A DNA stretch of 64,000 bases from Berberis thunbergii (lineage: Eukaryota; Streptophyta; Magnoliopsida; Ranunculales; Berberidaceae): positions 124,001-188,000 of the forward strand of contig QNQO01000592.1 of the NCBI GenBank assembly GCA_003290165.1. The letters run 5' to 3'. Positions 36,761 through 51,700 of this stretch are shown in pieces (position 1 is the stretch's first letter; each line of letters begins with the position of its first letter). Both the position numbers and the translations under genes were made by a program. The notes below the pieces were generated by a model. It worked only from the letters and a program-made list of their open reading frames with translations. It had not been told where the DNA came from and did not search any database.

Positions 36761-39700
36761 TCAAGACTTGAATTCGAAATTTCCAGTCTCAGTGTAGTTC
36801 TTCTCCAACTGTTCAACTTTGTTGATTCTGAAACCTCTTATTCTCACTTCCTCAGGGATTTTGATATCTTTGTGATCAACTTCTTCTACAATCCATCCCT
36901 TGTTTTGTACTGTACCTCCCACCTTTACCTGTAGAAGGAAAAGAAAATAAAAACAATTCAAAAACATATCTCATGCAACATAAGTCCAGTTACTCCACTC
37001 TCAACATATTTTGACAAACATGCCTTTTCACGGTGATAAATGGGTGGTTTGTTTATGTGTGCTGTCTGTGGACATAGTTGTTCGAATGCAACTAAGTGAT
37101 GGCATACCTCTGCATCATCAACTGCACTAATCACAAGTGCTCCATCCAACGTGAGATCTTGAATAAAAATATTCCGACCCTTGATGACCATGGTAGAGTT
37201 CTGCGAGATTGAGCAGTTTCCACCCACTTTTCTTTTAACTTCTCCAAAAGTCGGTCCCCATTTTGGTTTCCATGTTATACGTGGCCACACTTCTACTTCT
37301 TGTCCATTAAAAACCTTGACTACTGGATCTGAAATCTGGACCCCAGCCTGGCAGTAAAATGATAGAAGATAAATATACACATTCAGGTATTCCATGCTGA
37401 TGCATTTAGATTTAATTCTCAAAGAAAGAGAGTATGCAAAGAAATTAAGAAGAGATACATATTGGAATTCTTTTGGAAATGGAGTAACAAGAGATGGAAT
37501 TACCTTTCTGAGAATGAGACTGTTTGCTCGATAGATGGCTGTTTCCCCAGAGGTTGCACTGTGGTATGGGTTTCCTTTTGGAATCTGCAATTGCATATAA
37601 GCAGACTATTAAAATAGTAACATAACACTTATAAACTCCATACCAGCAAAGGCAGGATTAAGAAATATTAAACTGTACAAAAGCTGGAGTAAAATATAGT
37701 TAGAAAATAGACTTGATCATTAGTTAAATATCATGACCTGTGACTTGGGACAGAAAAAGGAACTTAAAGAGGGCCCAAGAAAGGGACGGACAAGGAAGGG
37801 AAAGCTACCGGTGCATGGCTGTGCATTGTGGTAGATATAAGTGGGTTGTGAAAAAGCAATCAGAGAAAATGGAGATCTTCATGAACCCCAAAGAGAGAAG
37901 ACAATCACCCTAGACAAAGCAATATTATCAACAATGCCAAGACCAATATGGGGGAGGGGTGACAAATATCAAATCTGGATATGTTGTATCCTGTTCTAGA
38001 CCCTTTTTGTGTTATTTTATCTTAGTTTGGTTGTGGGGTTCGCCTCAAAATTGACCCAAACAAATTGTACTCACCTGTACACATATGAATACGATTCTCA
38101 AAGTTTTCCAAGTCCATAACAAATTAGTTGATATATTTGTCTTTTAAAGGACAACTGCTCTTAAATTTGATGGCATTCAAAATAACCATAATTAATTAAT
38201 TAAAAAATCAAAGTATTATGTTCTTGTTATCTATAAGAGTCAGCAACAAAACTTTGATGTGTAGTACAGTCTGAAAAACTTAAAGCAGAGTGGAACCTTC
38301 AGCATGTTGTTGCAATTCTCTCACAGAATAGGCTAGCCAACAAGCCAAGTCAGTTCGTTTTGTCTCGATGAGTGAGATTAGAATTGGATTCCCCAGCCAA
38401 AATGGCTCAAGTTGAAGACAGGAAGAGGAATAAAGAGAATTTTATCTAGTTATCAATTTCTATGAAAACAAATACGAACACAAGTACCTTAGCAGCATCT
38501 TCAGGATTGTTTTTCACCGGTGCATATGCCAGCCATGTATCCATCACCTAAAAGTTCATAGAAAACTCTGATTTATTAAGTGATGGAGAAACCAAATACA
38601 GGCTAATTATAAGATATCTTATATGCCACAAATATCTGAGGATAGAACTATTCTAGATCACCACAAGATTGATTGTTTACTCTGTAAGACTAGCCTATTC
38701 CTGAAACATGTTGACTCCCCCGACTAGAACCAAAATAACAGTAAATATGCTTTTAAGTGGACCTCTTCAAGAAACACTGGCAATTAGAAAGGAATATTGA
38801 GTTCCTGAGTGAACCTTTATTCCATGGATTAATGTAGTTACTTTTGCACAATAACAGCATCCAGATTGCGGTCCCAATACACATATTCAAACATTGCCTA
38901 AACTCATTGAAAAAAGATAGTTCATACTACTAGGTCCAAGGCATTTTCAAAAAAGATACAGAAGAGATTACATTCCCACAGTTCATGGATCAGATTCAGG
39001 TCACATTTTTCTCAATGGGCCTAATTTCGAGAGCTTCAACAATTAGGGTCCTAGCCTCATAACTTTGGGGGCTGATTTAGATGGGAGATGTATGCAAGAA
39101 CTATGGTTTCGTGCTTTAGAATCAGGTCAACAGGATAGAGGTCAATCCTTAGATGGGCTTAATAGAGGCAACTAGGTTTGCCATAGTGGACAAAATTAGA
39201 TAAAGACGTTTAACTTGGTTTGGTCATGTGCGAAGGAGACCAAGCACGGCGCCCATTAGAAAATGTCTAGATTGGCAAGTTAATGGACCGTTGAAAACTT
39301 GGATGAAGACGAAGGGGACGACCGTTGAAAACTTGGATGAAGGCGGTGAATGAAGATATCATTGAGCTTGGATTAGTCGAGGATATGTGGGAAGACCGCA
39401 TTGCTTGGAGAACCAAAATCCATGTAGCCGACCACGTAAATATCGGGAATGGGCTTTGATGATGATGATGATGAGGGGCAAATGTGTTTCCACTAACAGG
39501 TTTGAGTTCTTCGAAAGAGAGGAGTTGGTGGGAATATAATGATTTTTTTATCTTTTATCAACCTTTTAGGATGAGAAGTAAAAGGATTTAAGACAGATCT
39601 TATGTAACCAACAACTAGATGCTATATTACCTTCTCAACCATATAGCAATCGACACCTATCCTATGGTTATGCAGCCAGCAGAGAAACACTACTTAGAGA

Positions 39701-42700
39701 ACTATATTAACACTTAAGGCCCTTTTTTTTGCCAAACTAGTATATATAAGAGTAGTTAGCTCAAGTCCTCAAAGCAAAACCACCTATAAGAAGGTTCTAC
39801 TTACGGTAAATCCAACCCTTGCTGACGAGGGTAGTGATTTTGGATAATCTTGCATCATGCACTCCAATCGAGTGGATGACTTGAATGATGTCTTGCTAGA
39901 ATCTTTATACCTACAAATAAAAAGTGCAAATGAAATCTACGTTATGTACAAATGCACAGTAGGATCTAGCAAATATCATATATCAAAATGTACTCGAGGA
40001 ATAGGTTTAGATAATAGACGGTGGAGAAAAGGATAGGCTCACTCAAGAGATCAAAAAAAGAGCCAGGCTATCCAAGTTTGTTTTATGAATTTATTTCAAA
40101 TAAAATCACGAATAAAATATAAAAATAGTAATTAACAAACCTGAATACACGAAAAGTGCATTACGAACAAACAAAGATCTCAGTCAATTCAAGTACAAGA
40201 AGAAAATTCTCCCATCATAGCCTTTTTGTGTACTATTTCCCCCCTTTTGAAAGGTAAAACGTGTACTGATAATTCAGTTAAGTAGGTATACAGCTGTTTA
40301 TCTGATGCATGCAAAAACCAGTGTATTAAGTTCAACCTTGTCAATTAACTCTTTGGCACCCTCTGCATACTGGACTCTAAGATATGACCTGATCCCAAGC
40401 AAAAATCAGGAGCCTGACTCGTCTATCTCACCAACGAGATCCTTCAAGCACCAATCCTCCTCACCTTTCAAATGTTGATCGATTTTTTCAATCTCTGCTC
40501 TGCTGAGGGCATTAACAGCAGCTATGGCTTCACCTTTACCACATGAAGGACAACCTCAACTTCTCTGAAAACTTGAACTTCTCTTCCAGTATGCACTATC
40601 TTCCCATATCATGTTCAAGCACAACCCACATGTTGAATAATCTTTGCTATAAGCCTTGAGATGCACATCCAGCATCCTATCCCATCCCAAGCTATCATCA
40701 ACTCCCAGATCCTGACTCTGGACCTTTCCTCTTTCCTAATCTCCTCTGATCAGTTCAATCATGAGGACATCAAACTAAAGAACTCCATAACAGCTGACTC
40801 CTGGAAGTGTAAATCCCTACACTTCCAGCTCCCATAAGTCTCCATGATCTGTCTCCAAAGCCCCAAGCTAATCCAGATAAACAACGAATTGAGTCCACAA
40901 TGCATTGGCTACAGGTTGGTGGAGTAGATAATAAACTATTTAGCACTGTACAACAGTGGCAAACCAGACCACCGTAGAGTCCTTTTCGAAGGAAAACATC
41001 TCAAGTTGGCAGTTGCCCTCAAACAACCAATGGCATATTAACTACCATCTTGATGCAGGAGGGTTTCTAGGGTTTTTAATTTGGATTTCTAGAGTTTCTA
41101 ATTTGCTCTCAATAAATAACTTTGAGTAATCTTTCAATTTAATTAGAAATCTTTTAGTTTCCTTTAAGGATTATGCATTATTTTCTTTTAGGAATAGACT
41201 ATTTGTTAATTTTAGTAGTTTATTTCCCTTTATAGTAATATTTCAATTATTGTTTAGGAAGTAATTCTGAACCCAATTAGCAGATTACTTATTTTATTAC
41301 TTTCGTTTTAGTATGATTATTGGAAATTGCCATTTTTTTGGTAAAATTCTAATAATAAGTTTTAGCTATAAAGCTCGGCTTGTGGGCTAATTTAGAAACA
41401 GTTTTTTATTTGCATAATTTTGAATTGACATTAGAGATATTTATCTGTGTTTTGGGCGATTATTTGGTATTCTTCCTATTATCTGTTAGAACTAGCCCGT
41501 AGGATAATCGCTATTCTGCCCACGCGTCACCTCTTCGGAGAAGTTTCTTTCAAAGCCTAGTGGGAAACATCTAAAGCTTCTCAACATGACATCAAAATGT
41601 TGAGAATTGAGAGCATGAAATTCAAAGAGAGGGGCGAGAAAGTATGGATGATTCCCATATGGTTTTATATCCAATCGTATACAAACTTAGGGTTACAACC
41701 TATTGGTGCTTAAAGTTGCGGACTGGATATTCTTTGGAGTGCTTCTTCGGATAGAATCTTCATCGAAGAAGTGGCACACCAGAGAAAAGGTAAAACTACA
41801 CATGATAATTTAGTATCACTAAAGATCACCTACAAAGATCTTATCAAATTTCTTAGTTACAAATTTCATGGCTTTGGCAAGTAGAAATCCAACATTTACC
41901 CTTGGGAAATCCCACAAAGGGATTTGGTCCTCTCCTCATTCCAGCAATGATGACATTTAACAATTGTGCACAATAACAGTTGGACAACATTTGGACACAC
42001 TTATACTGTTGGATTTGAGCAGTTTGTGATGAGTTTATTTGAAAAAAAAAAATCACAAAAGCTAAAAACATGGAGTGGTGGGCTGCCATGAAGTCCTTCT
42101 ATCATTGTAGCAGTCCCAGTAATAACATACTCCTTGAAAGTTGGTAGCCCTTTAAATAATCATGCAAGTTGACTGAATATTCCACAACTACTTGTGCAGT
42201 TAAAATAAAGTATTTTTCCCAGCTAGAAAAGAAAGAGTGGAGAGTTGCTTGAGATTAAGTGATAAACATTTTTCACAAGGACTTCTAAAGTTGTAAATGG
42301 TTGGCAATTTTAACTATACCTAAAAAGAAAAGGATAGATCAGACAAACAAAAAAATTTCATACCAATCTGACGCCAAAAAGAAAAAATAGAGTTAATGAA
42401 GCCAACGGAAACATTGTAACAGAAATTACTTGGGATTAACGAACTCCGGAATGGCCCCTCGTGTTTTTGTAAGCTCTTGAATGTAAGAATCAAGTTTCAA
42501 TATCAGCTACATGAAAAATGATCAGTGTAGTCAGTTTCTACTAGACATTGGCATACTACATCATGCAAGTACAAGAAGCAATCTTTAAAAAGTGAAAAAT
42601 CAGATCATACAATTTCAATGACTATTAGGGGATAGAGGTTAGATACATTGGAATCGGCATAAAAACCTTTTTTTATATAGATTTAAACAAACCACAATTT

Positions 42701-45700
42701 TATTTATGAAAAACCAAAGGTGAGTGAGAAACTCACCAATCAAGGATTGCAACAAAAGAAAACAAGATAGGAAATTATCCCAGCTGACCATTATAAGATT
42801 ATTTATAATAAAAAATAAAAAAATAAAAAAAGACATTCTAAATGATCTTGTAAGCTGGTCCCCAATGCTAAATATCTTCCTTGAAAATCATGAAAGGAGA
42901 GAAATAAGTTATTCAGTTTTCAGAGGGAAAGGATAACTTATTGTAATCAAGAAGCAATTGGTTTACAATCTAGAGTGAAAGGATAGCTTATTCTCTTTTC
43001 ATTCTTTGTGTTGGTGCTTGTGAGATAGATTGTGAAAGGAAAAATCGCTTTGATAATTTGATCATATGATTTGCAGATCAAGAATCTACAGATTCAGACG
43101 CTTGGTGAAAATGATTGTGGAAGTTGGGGCTAAAGTGGCTGACTTTATCCACATATGTTCCTCGCACTTATTTTTCATTTTTCAAGAAAAATAAGACTAT
43201 GCCTTCGCCATATGCGAGAGAATAATGAGTAATAAAAGCACGGCTGGTCGAGTTCAGGTAATGTTTTCAGGAGTTCATTTAGCATCATAAAAATTATCCC
43301 CCCCCCCCCCCCTTCTGCAGGATAAAAAGCTAATTTTGGGATTGTTGAATCACATATGGGGATACTATAAACAAAGGACTAACAGGAAAGAAGATCAAAT
43401 TAAATATACTTATACAAGACAAAGACTATAAGGGGGGTAACAACCATATCCAGACAAAAGTTAAGATTAAAATAGAAGGTAGACAGAAATGTCACTAAAA
43501 ACTAACCTGGTTTATATTTCCAGGGAAAGGAGAATAACCAGTTTCACAGTTTACATCTCCATCAGCATAACCAGTTGCTCGAAGTAAGGGATCAAGCTGA
43601 TTGTATTCCACATTGATTACCATTGTCCTCCCTGGACATTTAACCAGTTAAAATATGCACATTAACATATAGAAAGAAACCATATCAGAGACGTCACAGA
43701 ACAACACAAACAAACAAACAAGAACAAAAGAACCAGTAAACAATCTGGTTAGTAAAGTACACACGTTACTCGCAGCACAGGGAAGATATTTGTTCTTTCT
43801 ACAGCTATGACGGGAAGGAAAATACAAGCTTTCAGAAACCCCAGTACTGAACACTACTGATACAAAGATCAAGAATTTACTAACACTGTAATGCTGAGTC
43901 TATTTTCATCCTTTAAATGAAAATGCTCTTAAAAGATGGTTGGTCAGCCATCCACCATGTGCTTTTTTATCAAATCTACAAGTAAAAATATATTATCCAA
44001 TTACCCCCAAAACATTACTGCAGAACTAATTTGGCTTTTTGTGTCAAGGAAAAATCATCAAATTCAGTACATTATTTCCTTGTACATAGATAAACAAGCG
44101 GCATAGTAAAAAATGAGTAGAATATTGGAAGTAGCTAATACTCGTGCCTCAAACAATTAACATCTAACTAATGAGCTAAGAGAAAGTTAAAATTTGCACA
44201 CTACCATCAGTATGAGTAAGCTTTGTGATTCCACCAATAGCTTCTTTTGCCTTGCGAGGAACAGCAAGAGAATTGACCTCGTACTGTTTGGTGGAACTAA
44301 CACCTAGTGATGCTGGAATTGCCTGAACACAAACAACAGAAAGAAACCAGCTAGTTTGTCTAAAAGATAACTTCAAGAAAATTACTTTACTGAGATAAAG
44401 CTAATGATTAATACAAAATCAAAGCAGCCAAACCTTGAAGAGTAATCCATTAGTATCTTGGAAAAAGAGAACCCATTTCAAACCTGCATCACGCCTGAGA
44501 CCATGATGAACATCATAAATATCACAACATATCACGGGATCAGAACCATAAAGCTGAACAGGCATCAACAAGCAGAACAACTTGTAATAACAAAATAATT
44601 TCAACTGCTAGGCTGAAAGACAAAACATACCACTCATTCAGAAGACCACTAGAATAAAGAAGTGCATGCACATCTCCATGGCCATGTGGTTTTGTCTAGC
44701 AATTTAGATCACAGCAGAAAATAGACTCTAAGCTTAGAGATTAACAACACCCAAATAGCAAGCACAAATCTTGGAAGTGCACAAGGACAAACAAATATGT
44801 ACCTGAATCTTATATTTCTTGTGTGGGTCTACAGCAAGCCTGGCATCATTATCATCCAAACATGCTACCTTTTCCTGAATTAATTATTTAAAGAGATGTA
44901 CTGTTATACAAATTGGAAAACTACAAATCTCAACTGGAAAAGAAAAAGGACTTGCAAACCTGCTTAAGAAGTTTCACTTGTGTAGGCTTCATTCCAAAAT
45001 AAGCATTTGACTCTAAAAGATCTAAAGTACGTGAGTGTGTGTCATCCGATGTCATTATCACGAATGGAATTGGAGTCTCACAGCCCCCTACAAAATACAA
45101 TACCAATTAGAAAGAAAAAATATGGAACATTTCTTATTCCACAAATATTAGTTAACCTCAGATCAGAAGTTGAAATCAGATTCTTGAAAGACCATTAGTA
45201 ATCTACTCTTTAATGAAGCTGTCCTTGATATGTAAACCTTTTTTTTTTTCAAAAGTGATATCTACTCAATCTTGGATGTGTTATCTCATCCAAGATCATT
45301 TATTCCTAGATGTAAAGTGCATATGTTCAATTGCACGGAAAACCACCGAAACATTCAGCAAGTTGACATTTTCCAATTTCAAGTAACATAAATCTTACGT
45401 CTATTTTATGTTTCAACTTATGTATTCATAATCTCAACTCAACAGTATAATCGAGTTCATACTAGCTTACTCAGAATCATGGTCACCTTTGACAGAATTA
45501 GATCATAACAAAAGTTTTAAGTCTAAATTTGTTGAATTATTCTATAAAAACAAGAGAGCGTTTTGAATACGTCTAGCACAGCTTTAAAAACATTGACATG
45601 TAGAATTGGATTCTTCAAAAGAATGTTAATGATTGAGAAATCGGTATGTACTCTCACTTTAATGTCACCCATCTATTACCATTAGGCTCGCAAACCAACT

Positions 45701-48700
45701 TGAGTATTTTCTACGTGAAACTTTACTACTTTGGTTTCTCAACTTTTTCTACATCCTTGAGGTTTTCCTCCTATTAATCAACTAAACAAAATTTTGGTGC
45801 CCATGCACCCCCGAAGGGACACTTCTTTGCTTTCTTAAGAAGACAGTCAAGAGAATATTGGAAGAGCTTGTTCTCCTTTGTAACTAACAATTGATCAATT
45901 GTATAGTGTGCTTTCATACATCAATTACGCAGTCCAAGAGAAATTGGAAGAGCTTGTTCTCCTTTGTAACAAACAACTGATCAATTGTATAGTGTGCTTT
46001 CATATATCAATTATGGATTCGATAAACCATGATGAGTTGGGAAATGACAAATAGTGTTAGCAACCACTTTTTGCTAAGATCTTTGCTCATATTATTTCCA
46101 TAATGAAAAAGCTTTGGCACCTCGGCATATGGTTTGAACAGAATATGTGAGCTCCTTCACAAAAGATTTCTCAAGCGATCAGCGCCTTTTAGATGTTGCC
46201 AGTCTTTTATTTAATTGGTGTCAGGATTTTATTTTATTTGGAGGAATGGTATTTTGAAGCTGTTCACTAAATCTTCATTAGATTTGCTAGTGTCTTTCTG
46301 GTCAAGTTCCCTTTTCTTGTTTTTGTTTTCTTTGGGCTATCTCAGCCTTCATTGCATATCTATTTCTTCCATTTCTAACATACAATTTATTCTCACTAAG
46401 AAAAGAGAGCAATCAAACTGTTTCAAGGTAAATCTCCTCCAAATTTTCAGTAGAAAATGGATATTTAGTTCTTTTACATGCCAAATCAAAGTGAATAAGA
46501 TAATTAATGCACTTAAAGTGTTTCATAATAAATAAGAATGTTTTAACAGTGATGAATACGATAAGTAGCTAGGCAGGGCCCTAAAGCTTGACTAGATCGA
46601 ATACATATTAAGAAAATGTAAACTATACAATTTCAAAAATGTAACCGTAGAAAACATACTTTGTAAAAGTGAAGTTAAGTGATGACAATGCAACTTAGAA
46701 ATTCCAAACATAAGTCTGTGAACCAACCTTCTGCCAGCTTACAGCTAGCTTCTTGCAGAGCTAGAATAGATTCAATGTAATGTTGTAAGAAACATGTGCC
46801 AGTTGTGGACTCCAAAGGAAGGGCCAACTGCAAAATGCACATATGCATAGTCAAGTTCAAACAGCAGAAAACATCCAGCGCCATGGTCATGCATAGGATT
46901 ACAAACATGTCAAGGCAAAGTGAACCAATTCAATGAGTTGCAGGATTCGATGAACAAAAATCCAAATGTAAGTTACATTCGAGAAAAAATACAAATATAA
47001 ACTGATGGAATCTACCTTAATTCCATTGTACCCAAGACGCTCCCCAAGCCCACCTGCAACAAGAACAAATGCGGCATTTCGTGCTTCCTTAATACCAGCC
47101 TCCTCAAACATGATAAAGTTATCATCACCAAAAGTCAGAATCTCGCCTGATGGAACCTGCACAATTTCACTGGATGTCTTAATATCTAACTTTTAATTTC
47201 CATGCACAAATCCATTGATCAACTTAGCTTTGGATAATATACCAAGAAACAATAGCACATTTATAACAAGGCAAGAAAAAACTATAACCACTGGAGTATC
47301 AAGTATAATATCCAATGCATATGGTGAGCATCTCCACAGTAATCTTAGGTATCTCCACATTTCAACAAGAAATGTTAGTCTGTCTCCAGCTATTAAAGAT
47401 TAATTTTTCGTAGCTGTTAGAAGCGACCTGAGACTAGTTACTTTCAAATTGAAACCTAGGCATCTTCCAATAGATGTATCTACATTCTGCAAAACACTAA
47501 GAGATTCACTGAGATTAAAAAAAACGTTACAGAGGTTGGTGAAGGAGAAATTCACTAACCATTACACCACCACCATTACATGAGCCAATTTACACTATCA
47601 AATGAAACCATCCGAACATGAACACATCAAAATTTATATTGCTCAGTCCCCTGCATTACATCCCCATTGCCAGAGAAGAGTTTTGATCATTTGTATGAAT
47701 TGACAATCCACCACGTCCCCACCTCCACGATGGCATGCGGTCTTCCACAACCAAACTATTTAAGTGATGAGGAGCTTCCCAATCACACAGCTCCATGCAA
47801 GATCAATACTCCACCCCTTTTGTCGGCCATTATCCTTAAAAAACGATTTACACATCCGGTTTTCACCGAAGCCACCACATAGATAGTTGACAATTCATTC
47901 ACTAAAGATACCCCACCAGCCCATTTATCATCCCAAAATCTTACAGAATTTCCTTTTCATATTTTGAAGACAAGTGCTTCTCCATGTTTCCTTTATTGTT
48001 CATAATCGTGTGCCATAAACTACACCCATATGGCTGCGAGGCACCTTCGAGAACCAATTATTTTACTCGGTGCCATATTTGCTAGCAATCACCAATAAAG
48101 AGCATTTTTTTCCGTACTAAATTGCCAAACCCATTTGGAAAACAAAGTCGTGATCATAGTGTGCTGATTTTACGAATGCCTGAGCCGCCTTTCTCTCAAG
48201 GTGTACAAATCTTGTTCCATGCAATAAGGTGGTAGCCATGCCCCTTTTCCGAAGTACCCATAGGAATTGTCTCATACTTCATTTTCAATTTTCTCAACAA
48301 TAGATTCAGCCATTCTACACAAGGGCATGTGGTAGAGAGGAAATGTAGAGAGCAAAGACTTTATGAGCACAATACGACCTACCTTGGACAAAAGGTTACT
48401 TTTCCATGTTGGTATCCACTTCTCAACTCTTTCTAAAAAAAATTTAATCAATAAACCAGGCTAGAATAGATTAAAGATCAAACAAAGAAAATGATACAAC
48501 TGGCAGAATTGAAAATGAGAGAATTCCTAACCTGGAGCAAAGGCAAGACAACAAACACAACTCACACAACCTATTACAAGTGGAAAATGCTAGCCCAGTT
48601 AAAAATACATAATGAAAAGGAATGTCATAAAGCAATCCCCAAGTGATGCCCCACTGCCCATTTTAATCATAAGGACCAAAGATGAAATATCACTATTTCT

Positions 48701-51700
48701 GTTTCTGAGGATTCTTTGTTTCCTCTCTTTCCATATCACCCACACTGTGGCATAGAAAACCTAGTCCAAAAGCAGGCCCCCTTAATTGAAAAACCATCTC
48801 TGCTCCATTCATAGCCCCAAGTAACAAGATTGTTAACAAAATGGCAGCTGGTATTAGCTTTGTTACATATAGTAGTCTAGAGTTGGGTAGAAAATGGGCA
48901 AACAAAGAACATGTGCTCAGTGGATTCTGAGTATTGAGAATTACTAGCCCTCTCCTAGCTAAGATTTCATTGCAAGAGTATTTGTTCTTATAACCTACTC
49001 CCAAAGGAAGACCTAGATATTTGGAGGGAAGACTGTCAAGCTTACATTCCAACTCGCGCCATTGTTTCACCGCTCACCATTTCTCCAATCACAAGAACAC
49101 GCGACTTGTAGAAAATAACTTTAGCCCTAAACCACATCAAAGTGTTTTTAGCGCCAACACTTGCCTCTCCCCCGCACCAAGGTGTTCATCCGCATAATGT
49201 AGAACTTGGATGGTAAGTTCACTGTCTCCTACTTTGAAATAGGCCAGAATCTTAACATATTAGAATCATCCTCGTACAATCTTGCCCCACGATTAAAAAA
49301 GAGCAATGGTGATAGTGGGTTGCCTTGTCAAAGCCCTTTACTGCACCCAAAAAAACCATGAAGATTCCCTTTTATAATGAGACATTTTTGTTCCCCCCCC
49401 AACTTGCAAGTCAAATCTGGATAATACGGTTACACATTATCTAGTATTGCATTGGGTTAACTAGTCTTTTTGGACAACGTTGGGCTATGCCTGTGTCTAA
49501 GAAGGTTTTGTTGAGGTATTGAGAAGATAACTACGCATCTAACATTCAATTGGAAAAAATCTTGTAGAACGTGCTCCTGTATGTGGTATATTGGACAGTA
49601 TTGAAAGATCACCATGGTGGGATTTACTAACTGGGTTGAAAACCGAACCGACAATTCTATTTTTCACCTAAACTGTGAACCGAACTGACTTAGGTCAGTT
49701 TTAAAATTTTCAAACCGAAACTGAACCGACCATTAACAAAATGGTAATTGAACTTAACCGACCGAACGGATTCTAATTTATGCAAACCGTAATTGAACTT
49801 AACCGACTAAAATCGAACCAAAACCGAAATAAAACCGAACCGAATATTTTAAACATATTATATTATTTATATATAAAATATATATTATTTATTATATATT
49901 CGGTCGGTTCGATTTGGTCGGTTAAAATCACATAGAAACCGAAAACCGAACCGACCACTTCGGTTTTGAATTTTTTAAAACCGAACCGAATTTAAACGGA
50001 ACCAATTGGTTCGGTTCTGTCGATTTAATCAGTTTGATCGATTTTTTGTTCAGCCTTATTTCTAACAATCTCTTCAACTTTGGAATATTAGTTATGGAGG
50101 TGTTATTTACTTTGGGGTTGGGTTTCTCATCTAGCAGCTCTTACATGATGTACAGAGTACAAACCAGTATCGTCAAGGCAATCGCTTAAGCGTGCCTCAA
50201 GGCATTTTTACAGAATTTCGCCTCAAAGTGAGGCAATGCGGTGCGATGAAATGAGACATCCGCCTCATACAAAAAATGGTTGCAGCCAGCCCATTTTTAG
50301 CACATTTGCAATCCATTTTTAGCCCAGTTGCAACAAAAGAGGTTGCAACCCATTTTTTGCCAAGTTGTAGCAAAAGATGTTGCAACCCACTCTATAATAG
50401 GGTGTTATATTTCTTGGTCATTGGTGTAATACTTGTTGCTCCTCCTTGTTGTTTTCGTCAGAGACTCAGAGTCTTCATCTACTCCTTGCCTTCAAATCAG
50501 GTATTCCTAAATAACAAATAAACAATATAAAACGTTTTTATGTATTGAGTTTTTTGAAAGCATGATATACATGAAAAATAGAATAGTGGCTGAATGTAAA
50601 TGTGGTTAGGCTTTGGTATAATGTCATTGAGCTTATATGCTATGTTTTCAAGTCTGCTTGGTATGACACGATCGAACTAGTGTCTTAATTTAATGACCTG
50701 ATTTTTATTTGCAAAATTGTATTGGCACTGAAAGAATTAGTTAATGTGGCCTATGTCATCAGTTCGTGTATTTTACCGAAGATTGTCGAGTCATGAACTT
50801 GTATGATTGTTTGACTTGAGAGACTTTATTGTTGTGAATTGGGTCATATTGGAACTCTGGTGTAGTCGTGAACTTCTGAGAATTGCCTAGCTGATTATTG
50901 TTACACATCAGTTACATTAGATTATGTATAGACTTGTAGTGCATGCATGTTTAGATTAGCGTAAGTGTTTTTACCCTGCTATAATGTCTTTTGTGCCGAT
51001 GCTTTGGAGCTTGCTCGCATCGTGAGGTTGGTGGGTGTTTAAGATAACTCGTACCTACAGACACTGTGGACACTATCGCATGCATGTGGCATGTTCACTG
51101 AGGTGTGGTGAGCTCCAGCACGCGCTTGCCACTAAAGAGTGCGATAGGACGGGTCCCGGATAACGTGCTTTGGAGATTACTTGATTTCCCTCCCAGCGCG
51201 CTTGAGTTTGATTGGTGTTAGGTTGGCCGTGTTAGGCCAGTCATTCGGGACGTTTGAGTTTGTATCTGGGTAGATGACACCCCACTGGGATACAAACAAG
51301 CCGGAAGTGGTACCAGTACACGTTGTGGGATGTGTCTGAGTGAGACACATTCGTAAGGTATGCGGATACCTACGATATGAGACACTTACATAAAAATTTA
51401 TGGTTTCGACTTGGTTGCTATACTTAGGAGGCTATGTAGGATTACGATATTGTCTTTGTCTTTTTCACTTGATATTTACCATGTTTGAATCACTTGTAAT
51501 GACCAACATATCTTGTAAACTTGTAGTTATTATTCAATATGGAATGCTTTGTGTTGGTGCTTGAACTTAGAAATATTATCCTTAGAGACATGGTGTGATT
51601 CAGCCTTTAGGAACTTGTATAGGGACACAACTTCCATGTTATGGATCATGCATTTAGGATTACTCACTTATACATTATTGTGTGGCATGGATTCCTCCTA

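Noticed and set aside
46215..46535. 106-residue plus-strand frame with hydrophobic stretches
   Set aside because: It lies inside a USP intron on the opposite strand, is AT-rich low-complexity sequence, and has no domain.
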